This document shows, one piece after another, positions 1-6,990 of a stretch of 35,829 bases of DNA. The notes beneath the pieces were generated by a model, which searched no databases, was not told the origin of the DNA, and was given only the letters and a program-made list of their open reading frames with translations. A program made the position numbers and the translations under genes. Position 1 is the stretch's first letter. Every line of letters starts with the position of its first letter. Source of the DNA: a virus; IMG/VR virus record IMGVR_UViG_3300023184_009621, positions 1-35,829 of that record; one strand, 5' to 3'.

Positions 1-1
1 C

Positions 2-1426
2 ACGCAAGGTGCTCAAAGCAATCAAGGAAATCAAAGTAATCAAGGAAATCAAGGAAATCAGGGAACACAAGGCACTCAAGGTACACAAGGCACACAAGGT
101 ACACAAGGCACACAAGGCACACAAGGTACTCAAGGTACTCAAGGTACTCAAGGTACTCAGGGTACTCAAGGCACTCAGGGTACTCAAGGCACTCAAGGCA
201 CTCAAGGTACTCAAGGCACTCAAGGCACTCAAGGTACTCAAGGTACTCAAGGTACTCAGGGAACTCAGGGAACTCAGGGTACGCAAGGCACTCAAGGCAC
301 TCAAGGCACTCAAGGTACTCAAGGCACTCAAGGCACTCAAGGTACTCAAGGCACTCAAGGTACTCAAGGAACTCAAGGAACTCAAGGAACTCAAGGCACT
401 CAAGGCACTCAGGGTACTCAGGGCACTCAAGGCACTCAAGGTACTCAAGGTACTCAAGGTACTCAAGGTACTCAAGGTACTCAAGGTACTCAAGGAACTC
501 AAGGAACTCAAGGAACTCAAGGCACTCAAGGCACACAAGGAACTCAGGGTACTCAGGGCACTCAAGGCACTCAAGGTACTCAAGGCACTCAAGGCACTCA
601 AGGTACTCAAGGTACTCAAGGTACTCAAGGTACTCAAGGTACTCAAGGAACTCAGGGAACTCAGGGTACGCAAGGAACTCAGGGTACGCAAGGTACTCAG
701 GGTACGCAAGGTACTCAGGGTACGCAAGGCACTCAGGGTACGCAAGGTACTCAAGGTACGCAAGGTACTCAAGGTACTCAAGGTACTCAAGGAACTCAGG
801 GTACGCAAGGCACTCAGGGTACGCAAGGCACTCAGGGTACGCAAGGTACTCAGGGTACTCAGGGTACTCAAGGAACTCAGGGTACGCAAGGTACTCAAGG
901 AACTCAAGGAACTCAGGGTACGCAAGGTACTCAAGGAACTCAGGGTACGCAAGGTACTCAAGGAACTCAGGGTACGCAAGGAACTCAGGGAGGATGTGAT
1001 CCTTTATACCCTACTACTGGTCCTCACACAATAGAACTGCATTATACTGGATGTGGTTTAGTGCCAAATTTATCTGGATGGTTTAGTTTTACAGCAGTTG
1101 GAAGTGGTACATTATCATTATTGAAAACTTCAAGTCCTTGTGGAGAGTTAACAGGATATATTAACGGAGAGGGACAAACCGTAATACTAAATGATTGTGA
1201 CACAGTTTTAGTTTCAATAGACATACCAGATACAAATGAATGTTGTTTCTGTTGCCCTTATCAAACAGTTGTGACACTTAGCGATCACTGTGGTGGCGGG
1301 GATGTTGATCCTTGTGGATCTAGTTTAAGAATAGCAAAAACATCATCTGGAAAATTTATAACTGTAAATAAAAAAGCTCTTATATCAAGAGTGAAAAAAA
1401 CAATTCGTTATATTTCCAAGGATTGA
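2..1426 (+). CDS. Collagen-like (Gly-Thr-Gln) fibre protein, 5'-truncated
   Basis: The frame is open from the window edge (first whole codon at base 2) to TGA at 1424. Bases 8-988 encode 109 triplets, almost all Gly-Thr-Gln, with a few Gly-Asn-Gln or Gly-Ala-Gln and two near the left edge where Ser replaces Gly. A tip of about 145 residues follows, with ten cysteines including a CCFCC cluster, and a basic tail. Gly-X-Y repeats form collagen-like triple helices, which phages use in tail fibres and other virion fibres. Thr-rich collagen stalks can be O-glycosylated (BclA of Bacillus spores is the known bacterial case), and this window is rich in sugar transferases; that link is inference. The true start lies left of the window. 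The stop overlaps the convergent helicase gene by 19 bases. Confidence 0.85.
   Translation, partial: TQGAQSNQGNQSNQGNQGNQGTQGTQGTQGTQGTQGTQGTQGTQGTQGTQGTQGTQGTQGTQGTQGTQGTQGTQGTQGTQGTQGTQGTQGTQGTQGTQGTQGTQGTQGTQGTQGTQGTQGTQGTQGTQGTQGTQGTQGTQGTQGTQGTQGTQGTQGTQGTQGTQGTQGTQGTQGTQGTQGTQGTQGTQGTQGTQGTQGTQGTQGTQGTQGTQGTQGTQGTQGTQGTQGTQGTQGTQGTQGTQGTQGTQGTQGTQGTQGTQGTQGTQGTQGTQGTQGTQGTQGTQGTQGTQGTQGTQGTQGTQGTQGTQGTQGTQGTQGTQGTQGTQGTQGGCDPLYPTTGPHTIELHYTGCGLVPNLSGWFSFTAVGSGTLSLLKTSSPCGELTGYINGEGQTVILNDCDTVLVSIDIPDTNECCFCCPYQTVVTLSDHCGGGDVDPCGSSLRIAKTSSGKFITVNKKALISRVKKTIRYISKD
8..988 (+). repeat. 109 x 9-base tandem array coding Gly-Thr-Gln
   Basis: Nine-base units of the form GGN-AC(T/A/G)-CA(A/G) run without interruption. 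Variants (ggt, ggc, gga, ggg; act, aca, acg) form longer blocks: the roughly ten-unit segment at 361-456 recurs at 487-590 with one extra unit, which indicates past segmental duplication. Such arrays change length easily by slippage or recombination, so the copy number here may differ between isolates or assemblies. Confidence 0.9.
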
Positions 1427-3435
1427 GAAGGGCCAATCATTTCTTGAATTTTTTCAGGCTTCATATTCAATATATTGCTTAATTTAGAAATATCAGTTGC
1501 AACAAATTGTTTTGCCGTAGTAATTCCAGCAGCATAAAGCTTTTCCGCACGAACTTTTCCTATATTTGGAACTTGACAAAGATCAATCAGATGAGGATCA
1601 ACACCATAAACAATACGAGCTTCAAGAGCTTTAAACCATAAACTTTTATTCCACTTACCGGCTTGTTGATCTAAGGCTTGTAAAACCTGAGACAAACGAG
1701 AATAATCTGCTTGTAAAACACGCTGGAATGAAGAAAAAACTGGCGATATTCGTCCGTGTAACATATTAAAATAACAATAACCTGCCCTCAAAACTCCATC
1801 CATAAATTTTTTGCCAATAAAGAGTCCTCGAACCTTGTTAGCATAAACTTGCATCTCATCTTTTTCTTGACGAGAAACTATTGCAGTCCAATTACTATCA
1901 AGCATAGCCAATGCCATTGACAAATAATATTCATCAGCTTCTCTTTTGTTTTCAAAAAGACTAGTAAAATTGCTAAACAAATCACCAACATCAAACGGAC
2001 TCATATAAAACAAACTTGCAATTTTGCCAACAGGCCTTGCAGCCAAAGAGTTTTCTTTTTGATAGATTGCTTTACACATACACAAAGACTCTAAAGTTTT
2101 TTCGACAACTTTATCGTCTAGAACTTTATTTTGAAAATGAGCTAAAGTGCGTTTAAACCATTCATCTACATCATCTATTGTAGAAATATTTCCATTAACA
2201 ATCTCACTTACCAAATGAAATGCAAGTGTTTTGTATTTTAAATTTACGACTGTCAATAATTGAGATTCAATTTTTTTAGATTTGCTATAACGCTGTCGCA
2301 TTTCTTTTTGTTTGCTTTCAGGAACTAAGATATAAGCATCGCCCATAGGATCAATACCGTATCTACCTGATCGACCAATCATCTGAAGAATATCATGACT
2401 TTCAACAATATCTGTGCCTCGATTTACACCAAGAATGATGACTCTACGAGCAGGAAGATTTAAGCCCCAAGCCAAAGTCGAAGTAGCAACAATAACTCGC
2501 AATTTAGGGTCATTTTTAAAACGATCTTCTACCTTTGCTCTTTGATCTGAATTTAGGTCAGCATTATGAAATTGAACATCTATTCCAGCTGATAAAAGAT
2601 GTTTTTTCATCATTTCGCCAGTGCGTTTAGTATGTGCAAAAACAAGAAATTTATCATTTTTATACCATTCAATAATATCCAAGGCTTTATTTATTTTTTC
2701 TCGTTCTACAAGATCATAACGACCAACATCATCACTGTAAGGCTCATAATGAGTAGTCAAAGGAACAGGTCTGTATTCAGATCGTAAAACAAAAGTTTCA
2801 CGACCTGTAAGGCTATAAGAAATCCATTCAGCAATTTCTTCTACATTTGGCATTGTTGCAGAAAGAAGAACAATGCGAGCATTAGGATTTGATTTAGAAA
2901 AATTCATAAGACCAACTTCAAGATGGTCTCCTCTTCCTTCCACCGTCAACAAATGACTTTCGTCTACAACCAATGTGCCAACTTTAGACAACCAATTATT
3001 TTGTTCTGAGGAAGCGTTTCGACTACGATGAGAAAGCATCTCGGAAGTCATAATAACAAGATTGCTATCATTTAATTCTTTTGTGCGTTCTTTAGTGAGA
3101 CGATAATCACCCGTGCAAATACTAATATTTAAATCGTTAAAGTGATGACTTTCACTTTTCCAATCAGTAACTTTTTCTCTGGCTAGTGCTCTTAGTGGGG
3201 CTAAAAACATACCTTTACCGCCACGACGACGAACCTCATCGGCAAGAAACATTTCTGCGACTACAGTTTTTCCAGCACTAGTAGAAGCTGCCACTAAGCC
3301 ATTAACTTCTTTATCAAAGAAGTCCATGATTCGACTTTGGACTGGGTTAAAATTTTCAAATTTCCAATTGGCATAAGGATATTGAGAAGTGGCAACACAA
3401 ATATTCTGGTCTTCAACCTTAATAATAGGCGGCAT
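1408..3435 (-). CDS. Ski2/Hel308-like superfamily 2 DNA helicase
   Basis: 675 residues. An FNPVQ-type Q motif lies near 29-33, then Walker A ASTSAGKT (about 50-57), DESH box (158-161), SAT motif (192-194) and QMIGRSGR motif VI (351-358). The C terminus carries a helix-hairpin-helix pair (PNIGKVRAEKLYAAG, about 620-660) typical of Hel308/PolQ-type helicases. These unwind branched DNA at stalled forks in a 3'-5' direction, so a role in replication repair or recombination is likely. The start is supported by an AGGTG ribosome site and a near-consensus sigma70 promoter just upstream. It converges on and overlaps the fibre gene by 19 bases. The Hel308-like order of motifs plus HhH is clear; the exact activity is inferred. 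Confidence 0.88.
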   Translation of the reverse strand: MPPIIKVEDQNICVATSQYPYANWKFENFNPVQSRIMDFFDKEVNGLVAASTSAGKTVVAEMFLADEVRRRGGKGMFLAPLRALAREKVTDWKSESHHFNDLNISICTGDYRLTKERTKELNDSNLVIMTSEMLSHRSRNASSEQNNWLSKVGTLVVDESHLLTVEGRGDHLEVGLMNFSKSNPNARIVLLSATMPNVEEIAEWISYSLTGRETFVLRSEYRPVPLTTHYEPYSDDVGRYDLVEREKINKALDIIEWYKNDKFLVFAHTKRTGEMMKKHLLSAGIDVQFHNADLNSDQRAKVEDRFKNDPKLRVIVATSTLAWGLNLPARRVIILGVNRGTDIVESHDILQMIGRSGRYGIDPMGDAYILVPESKQKEMRQRYSKSKKIESQLLTVVNLKYKTLAFHLVSEIVNGNISTIDDVDEWFKRTLAHFQNKVLDDKVVEKTLESLCMCKAIYQKENSLAARPVGKIASLFYMSPFDVGDLFSNFTSLFENKREADEYYLSMALAMLDSNWTAIVSRQEKDEMQVYANKVRGLFIGKKFMDGVLRAGYCYFNMLHGRISPVFSSFQRVLQADYSRLSQVLQALDQQAGKWNKSLWFKALEARIVYGVDPHLIDLCQVPNIGKVRAEKLYAAGITTAKQFVATDISKLSNILNMKPEKIQEMIGPSQSLEI

Positions 3436-3459
3436 GTTTCACCTGTACAAGAAAATATT

Positions 3460-3488
3460 AGTGTAACTAATGATGAAAGAAGTGTCAA
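3460..3488 (-). promoter_or_regulatory. Sigma70-like promoter for the Hel308-like helicase
   Basis: On the minus strand, TTGACA (3488-3483) is followed by a 17-base spacer and TACACT (3465-3460). The predicted start of transcription is about 18 bases before the ATG at 3435, with AGGTG as ribosome site. A perfect -35 with optimal spacing suggests early expression by unmodified host RNA polymerase. Confidence 0.75.
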
Positions 3489-3503
3489 TATAAAAGACAA
3501 TGA

Positions 3504-3725
3504 CTAATTTAAATCAGCACTGACTCTATTTAAAATTTCACGATTTTCTTTGGAGCGATTATAATTTTTACATCCATTAAATTGAATTGGGGAGGCAAGG
3601 TCTTCATACATTAAAATTGTATCAACACAGCCTTTATTATAACCCAATTCTTTGCCCCAATTAAAACTCAAAGCACAGCCAAAAATAAAACCAACACCAA
3701 TAAAAATGGTAGTGCGTGTAATCAT
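3504..3725 (-). CDS. Small membrane-anchored protein
   Basis: 73 residues from the ATG at 3725. The frame extends to 3773, but that would place the start inside the terminator at 3748-3790, so the internal Met is preferred; its ribosome site is weak. Residues about 4-20 (TTIFIGVGFIFGCALSF) form one hydrophobic segment. The next residues, GYNKGCVDTI, resemble those after the membrane segment of the 53-residue protein at 30800 (GYQSGQQDYI). A lipoprotein signal ending in FGC is possible but weak. No function is recognised. It could be a membrane-acting early protein or a lysis accessory; both are guesses. Confidence 0.55.
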   Translation of the reverse strand: MITRTTIFIGVGFIFGCALSFNWGKELGYNKGCVDTILMYEDLASPIQFNGCKNYNRSKENREILNRVSADLN

Positions 3726-3747
3726 GGTTAATGTACCAAAAAAATTT

Positions 3748-3790
3748 AAAACAATAAAGGCGTTTTTTAACAAAACGCCTTTATTGTTTT
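3748..3790. terminator. Perfect 19-bp inverted repeat, intrinsic terminator
   Basis: Arms 3748-3766 and 3772-3790 are perfectly complementary with a five-base loop. The arms begin and end in A/T runs, so the hairpin reads as a terminator in either direction. A further T run follows on the minus strand. It lies seven bases after the stop of the minus-strand gene ending at 3797. Confidence 0.85.
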
Positions 3791-3796
3791 ATTTAA

Positions 3797-4048
3797 TTAA
3801 CGAGCATTTAAACGACGCTCGTGTTCTTTGCCTACTGCTGCATGAATTGTATCAATCATATTGTAAAATTCATCAGAGTCGTTTGCAGAAATCAACCATT
3901 TGTCAATTTCTTTAACATAACTTAAAAAATCAACTGCTTCGGAAAGGTCGCCTGATAAGCGTTGATTAAGTCTTCCAACAAGGAACTTAACATGCTCGTC
4001 GGAAAGTTTAGAACAATACTCTTTTAAATAAACTTCGGGTTTCTTCAT
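3797..4048 (-). CDS. Hypothetical protein, 83 residues
   Basis: The start at 4048 (MKKPEVYLKEY) is chosen because AGGGAGA sits eight bases upstream; the longer frame from 4093 lacks such a site. The protein is predicted mostly helical (SDEHVKFLVGRLNQRL, SEAVDFLSYVKEIDKWL) with a basic end (EHERRLNAR). No family is recognised. It is followed at once by the strong terminator at 3748-3790 and is divergent from the plus-strand gene at 4073, with only 24 bases between the two starts. Confidence 0.65.
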   Translation of the reverse strand: MKKPEVYLKEYCSKLSDEHVKFLVGRLNQRLSGDLSEAVDFLSYVKEIDKWLISANDSDEFYNMIDTIHAAVGKEHERRLNAR

Positions 4049-4072
4049 GTGAAATCTCCCTAAGGTGCCAAT

Positions 4073-4411
4073 ATGTTGACCGGTATTTTTCAAGAAGACA
4101 ATTTTGAGGGAGTCCTCACAGCCAACTGGACACGCTTTATGGACAGCGGTAAACTGTTGGCATATGTACTACGCAATGTACAAGAACATGCCAACCGCCT
4201 TGCCATTATAAGTGGCACAAAAGTAAAAGCAAAAGGTGTAAGCATGACCATATCAAGATTTTATCTCAACAATAACGGTTTTGGGATATGGCTAGAGTTT
4301 TCTGTTCCTGTTGGCCAAAATAAAACTGCCGAAGGAACGATGGAACTCAGCCTTGATTTAAAAGGTAATTTAAATCATGTTCAAACAATAGGCAATGTTT
4401 ATGTTCCTTAA
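4073..4411 (+). CDS. Hypothetical protein, 112 residues
   Basis: A plus-strand gene set inside a minus-strand run. AAGGTG lies six bases before the ATG. The composition looks like a real folded alpha/beta protein, for example GVSMTISRFYLNNNGFGIWL and AEGTMELSLDL, which read as alternating beta strands. No family is recognised. Its 3' end overlaps the convergent gene at 4408 by four bases, and its 5' end faces the divergent gene at 4048, so its promoter must lie within the neighbouring gene. Confidence 0.6.
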   Translation: MLTGIFQEDNFEGVLTANWTRFMDSGKLLAYVLRNVQEHANRLAIISGTKVKAKGVSMTISRFYLNNNGFGIWLEFSVPVGQNKTAEGTMELSLDLKGNLNHVQTIGNVYVP

Positions 4412-4707
4412 ACAACATCTAATCGTCGAACTTTTTCACCATTTTGATCGGTAAACTTATCTTCAAAAACTATAAGATTTTCTTCGTTTTCAAAGCGAAG
4501 GCCAAGATTGTAAGCGTCCAAACTTGTAGATCTACCTTCACGGGAAGCAATCACCCAACAATAATCATCTTTTACAACTAATCTGCCGTTTTGATTTTCT
4601 TGAGTTGTTCCAATTTCCAATTTTACATTATCCGGTAGAAGAATCTCCAATTGTCCGTGCTTCATAAGATGCTCAACAATCATCGATTGAATTTTATTTT
4701 TTTTCAT
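4408..4707 (-). CDS. Hypothetical protein, 99 residues
   Basis: The ATG at 4707 has GAGGGT nine bases upstream. An N-terminal amphipathic helix (KNKIQSMIVEHLMKHG) precedes a beta-rich part (LEILLPDNVKLEIG, GRLVVKDDYCWVIASREGR). The N terminus resembles the helical start of many small phage regulatory proteins, but no family is recognised. The four-base tail overlap with the plus-strand gene suggests compact convergent packing. Confidence 0.65.
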   Translation of the reverse strand: MKKNKIQSMIVEHLMKHGQLEILLPDNVKLEIGTTQENQNGRLVVKDDYCWVIASREGRSTSLDAYNLGLRFENEENLIVFEDKFTDQNGEKVRRLDVV

Positions 4708-4884
4708 GGCTTTGGACCCTCATTCAATTTGATACGCCGAAGGCTGGCGTGTAACTTATATATCGTGCGAATACACTATTGTTTCGCTCTTCGTACCAAA
4801 TAACAACAATTAAAAAAATAAGCTATCATCTAATATTTAGAATAAAATATTAGGTAAAATAAATGTTTTAAAATTGTTTAAATT
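4708..4884. other. AT-rich spacer with two small hairpins
   Basis: No gene seen. A GC hairpin (ACGCC/GGCGT, 4733-4749) lies in the presumed leader of the minus-strand gene starting at 4707. A 9-bp AT hairpin (CTAATATTT/AAATATTAG, about 4830-4853) lies just after the stop of the gene ending at 4885 and could weaken readthrough. A TATATA box on the minus strand near 4758 could be a -10, but no convincing -35 goes with it. Confidence 0.35.
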
Positions 4885-5346
4885 TTAAAAGAAATCTGCT
4901 TGATGAGGCTGCATATAAAGATATTTAAATCCTTCATATTCGCATGGCTCAAGCGTTTCATTTGGCGGAGAAATAGATTTTCCAGCCTTATCAGTACAAA
5001 CGCTCCAGACATATATTTTACGATTTTCTCTAAAAAGCTCAATAAGATTAAGATTAGATGATCCTAAAAAACGGCGTCCAATTTTGCAAATTAAATGAAA
5101 AGGTAAAAAAGGGCCTTTTATATTGTGCATTTGAAGTGTTTCGATGAAATAATCTTCATAATCTGATTTTTGATAATGAACAAAGATGTTATATCCATCA
5201 ATTATAGCTTCTCGTGCCTTAAAAATTCCCAAATCATCCTCCAAATCTATATTAGCTTGGGGAAAGTTATATGGCACCAATACATCACTTAAGGCTTTTA
5301 TTTGAAAAACCAATTCATCAAGCGTGAGTGGCTTTAATTTATTCAT
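4885..5346 (-). CDS. Hypothetical protein, 153 residues
   Basis: The ATG at 5346 follows AAGG about eight bases upstream. The protein is acidic near the N terminus (ANIDLEDDLGIF), then contains an alternating strand region (NIFVHYQKSDYEDYFIETLQM) and an FRENRKIYVWSVCTDKAG segment. The tail ends in YMQPHQADFF. No family is recognised. It lies 26 bases downstream of the amidoligase and probably shares its promoter, so a joint role is possible but unproven. Confidence 0.65.
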   Translation of the reverse strand: MNKLKPLTLDELVFQIKALSDVLVPYNFPQANIDLEDDLGIFKAREAIIDGYNIFVHYQKSDYEDYFIETLQMHNIKGPFLPFHLICKIGRRFLGSSNLNLIELFRENRKIYVWSVCTDKAGKSISPPNETLEPCEYEGFKYLYMQPHQADFF

Positions 5347-5372
5347 AATAAGCCTTAAGAGACAGGGCTATT

Positions 5373-6434
5373 CTATATACGGTATTCTTCACCAAATATA
5401 GATTGTTCTGAATCATCAATCAGTTCATTAGTAACAAAATCTAAACTATAATTATTTTTAAAACAAGTAATAGGAGCATTATTTATAAGGTCGCTAATTT
5501 GTTGTTGGGCTACTCGACGAACAGCATAGCTCATTACCCCATTTTGAAAAACTTGCTGACAATTTAAATATAATCTTTCCAAAAACCATGATCTAACTTG
5601 TTCCAATCCGGGGGATAAATTACAAGAACCATCAAAACCCAAAAATCGAAAGACTTCTTTTGGATCAAGCCAACAATATCCTGACCAACAATCGCCGGGG
5701 TAATATGAATTTGGCATTCCAGTTTTTAAAGCACGCTCAACAAAATGCAGCATTAAACGAATATAATTCTTGGCATCCCAAGCATCAATGCAACAATCTG
5801 AATCCATAATACGAAATTCAAGAGTTTTACGCTTATTATTGTAATAATGATATGTATTTATAGTGTAATACTTACAGACACCCAACTTACGAATCAAATT
5901 TTCACTTGAGTAAAAATCATCTTCAACCCGCTGAAATATTTCGGATTGTCCAAGTAATTGACAATATTGATTGCGTTTACGAGTAGAAGGAACAGAATCC
6001 ATAAAAACAGGTTCACATTTGACCCACCATGTGACAATACTGTTTAAATCATTATCATTTAAATCTGATACATCGACATGAACATGAAAAGAACAGCGAT
6101 CATCAACATTGATTTGTGAATTACCTAAAACATCAATAACACGACATGTCTCCATAAGACCATGCCATCCTTTAAGGACTGGAGTGCAAATCTCTATTCC
6201 ACAACTAGAATCAGGTTTAATGATCCAAGACATGTTGTTGTGATCATATGCCCATTTGTGTATTTTCACTGCTTTGCCTGAAGCTTTATAAACCAGATTG
6301 GCTATTTCATGTATGCCTTCTGGTAAATTGCCATTCACTGCAGGGCGATTTCTAAGGTCAAAAGCATTAACTTCAATTTCAGCACCAAAACGACGCAAGT
6401 ATTTGCAATCAAGATTTTCCTTGCCTGCGTCCAT
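5373..6434 (-). CDS. Amidoligase (COOH-NH2 ligase) family protein
   Basis: 353 residues. The ATG at 6434 is chosen because GGAGG lies seven bases before it; the frame runs on to 6494 without such a site. Motifs of the amidoligase family related to glutamine synthetase are visible: FGAEIEV (16-22), KPDSSCGIEICTPVL (73-87), CSFHVHVDV (114-122) and TLEFRIMD (204-211). These carry the acidic and His residues used for Mg-ATP binding. The family is predicted to join a carboxylate and an amine using ATP, in peptide or metabolite modification, sometimes in phages. The substrate here is unknown. Transcription is likely from the divergent promoter at 6451-6479. Confidence 0.85.
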   Translation of the reverse strand: MDAGKENLDCKYLRRFGAEIEVNAFDLRNRPAVNGNLPEGIHEIANLVYKASGKAVKIHKWAYDHNNMSWIIKPDSSCGIEICTPVLKGWHGLMETCRVIDVLGNSQINVDDRCSFHVHVDVSDLNDNDLNSIVTWWVKCEPVFMDSVPSTRKRNQYCQLLGQSEIFQRVEDDFYSSENLIRKLGVCKYYTINTYHYYNNKRKTLEFRIMDSDCCIDAWDAKNYIRLMLHFVERALKTGMPNSYYPGDCWSGYCWLDPKEVFRFLGFDGSCNLSPGLEQVRSWFLERLYLNCQQVFQNGVMSYAVRRVAQQQISDLINNAPITCFKNNYSLDFVTNELIDDSEQSIFGEEYRI

Positions 6435-6450
6435 AATGCCTCCACAACAT

Positions 6451-6479
6451 ATTATAGATGAATAACTAAAAACTGGCAA
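6451..6479 (-). promoter_or_regulatory. Sigma70-like promoter for the amidoligase operon
   Basis: Minus strand: TTGCCA (6479-6474), 17-base spacer, TATAAT (6456-6451). The ATG at 6434 and its GGAGG site lie immediately downstream. The -35 physically overlaps that of the plus-strand promoter. Confidence 0.75.
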
Positions 6480-6501
6480 AGTAAAGAGTTGCATCTATAA
6501 T
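6473..6501 (+). promoter_or_regulatory. Sigma70-like promoter for the 6529-8015 operon
   Basis: Plus strand: CTGGCA (6473-6478), 17-base spacer, TATAAT (6496-6501), 28 bases before the ATG at 6529. Together with the minus-strand promoter it forms a symmetric unit flanked by a perfect 10-bp inverted repeat, ATTATAGATG (6451-6460) and CATCTATAAT (6492-6501). Confidence 0.7.
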
Positions 6502-6528
6502 TGTTTGGCACTTTTGATGGAGTAACTT

Positions 6529-6990
6529 ATGAAATGCCTTTTGATCGAAACTCGTGACAAAAGAAAATTTTTTACGCACCAGAAAAACTTTGGGCCTCTT
6601 ATTGAATTTTCTAAAAGTTTCAAAGCAAATATAACGCTTGTCAACATGACAGGTGGTGAATTATTAGATTTAGAAGAACTTGCCACAGCAATATGCAGTG
6701 CTTCTATAAAGAATCAAAAAGTTGAATATGAAGTGTTGACGAATATGCTTAACACAAACAAAAACAGTAAAAAAAACTTACTGTTACAATCAGAAAAAAT
6801 TCAAAATTTTATTACAACAACATTTAAACAAGGAGATGTTGTTGATTTTCAAAAAATTAAAAAAAAGTTTAAAACTCTAACCTTAAGTAATGCGACCATC
6901 TGCAACCATGTGAAAAAATCTCGTGATAAACTCACAGCAGAAGGTTACAAATTTGAAAAAATTGGAGCTGGAAAATACAGGATAATCTAA
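6529..6990 (+). CDS. Protein with a possible C-terminal winged-helix domain
   Basis: 153 residues; GGAG seven bases before the ATG. The N-terminal half (MKCLLIETRDKRKFF, GGELLDLEELATAI) is a small alpha/beta unit that I cannot name. A basic linker follows. Residues about 105-153 (DFQKIKKKF, LSNATICNHVKKSRDKL, GAGKYRII) read as helix-turn-helix-wing, with the second helix suited to DNA contact. It is the first gene after the symmetric divergent promoter, so autoregulation is plausible. The next gene starts on its stop codon (TAATG). Confidence 0.55.
   Translation: MKCLLIETRDKRKFFTHQKNFGPLIEFSKSFKANITLVNMTGGELLDLEELATAICSASIKNQKVEYEVLTNMLNTNKNSKKNLLLQSEKIQNFITTTFKQGDVVDFQKIKKKFKTLTLSNATICNHVKKSRDKLTAEGYKFEKIGAGKYRII

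Noticed and set aside
9-1034. 341-codon open frame of Lys-Val-Leu/Lys-Ala-Leu repeats over the array
   Set aside because: It is the +1 reading of the nine-base Gly-Thr-Gln array; repeat periodicity keeps it open. The Gly-Thr-Gln frame continues into a plausible Cys-rich domain, the other does not.
3726-3773. Upstream extension of the small membrane protein to 3773
   Set aside because: It would begin inside a perfect 19-bp terminator hairpin and has no ribosome site.
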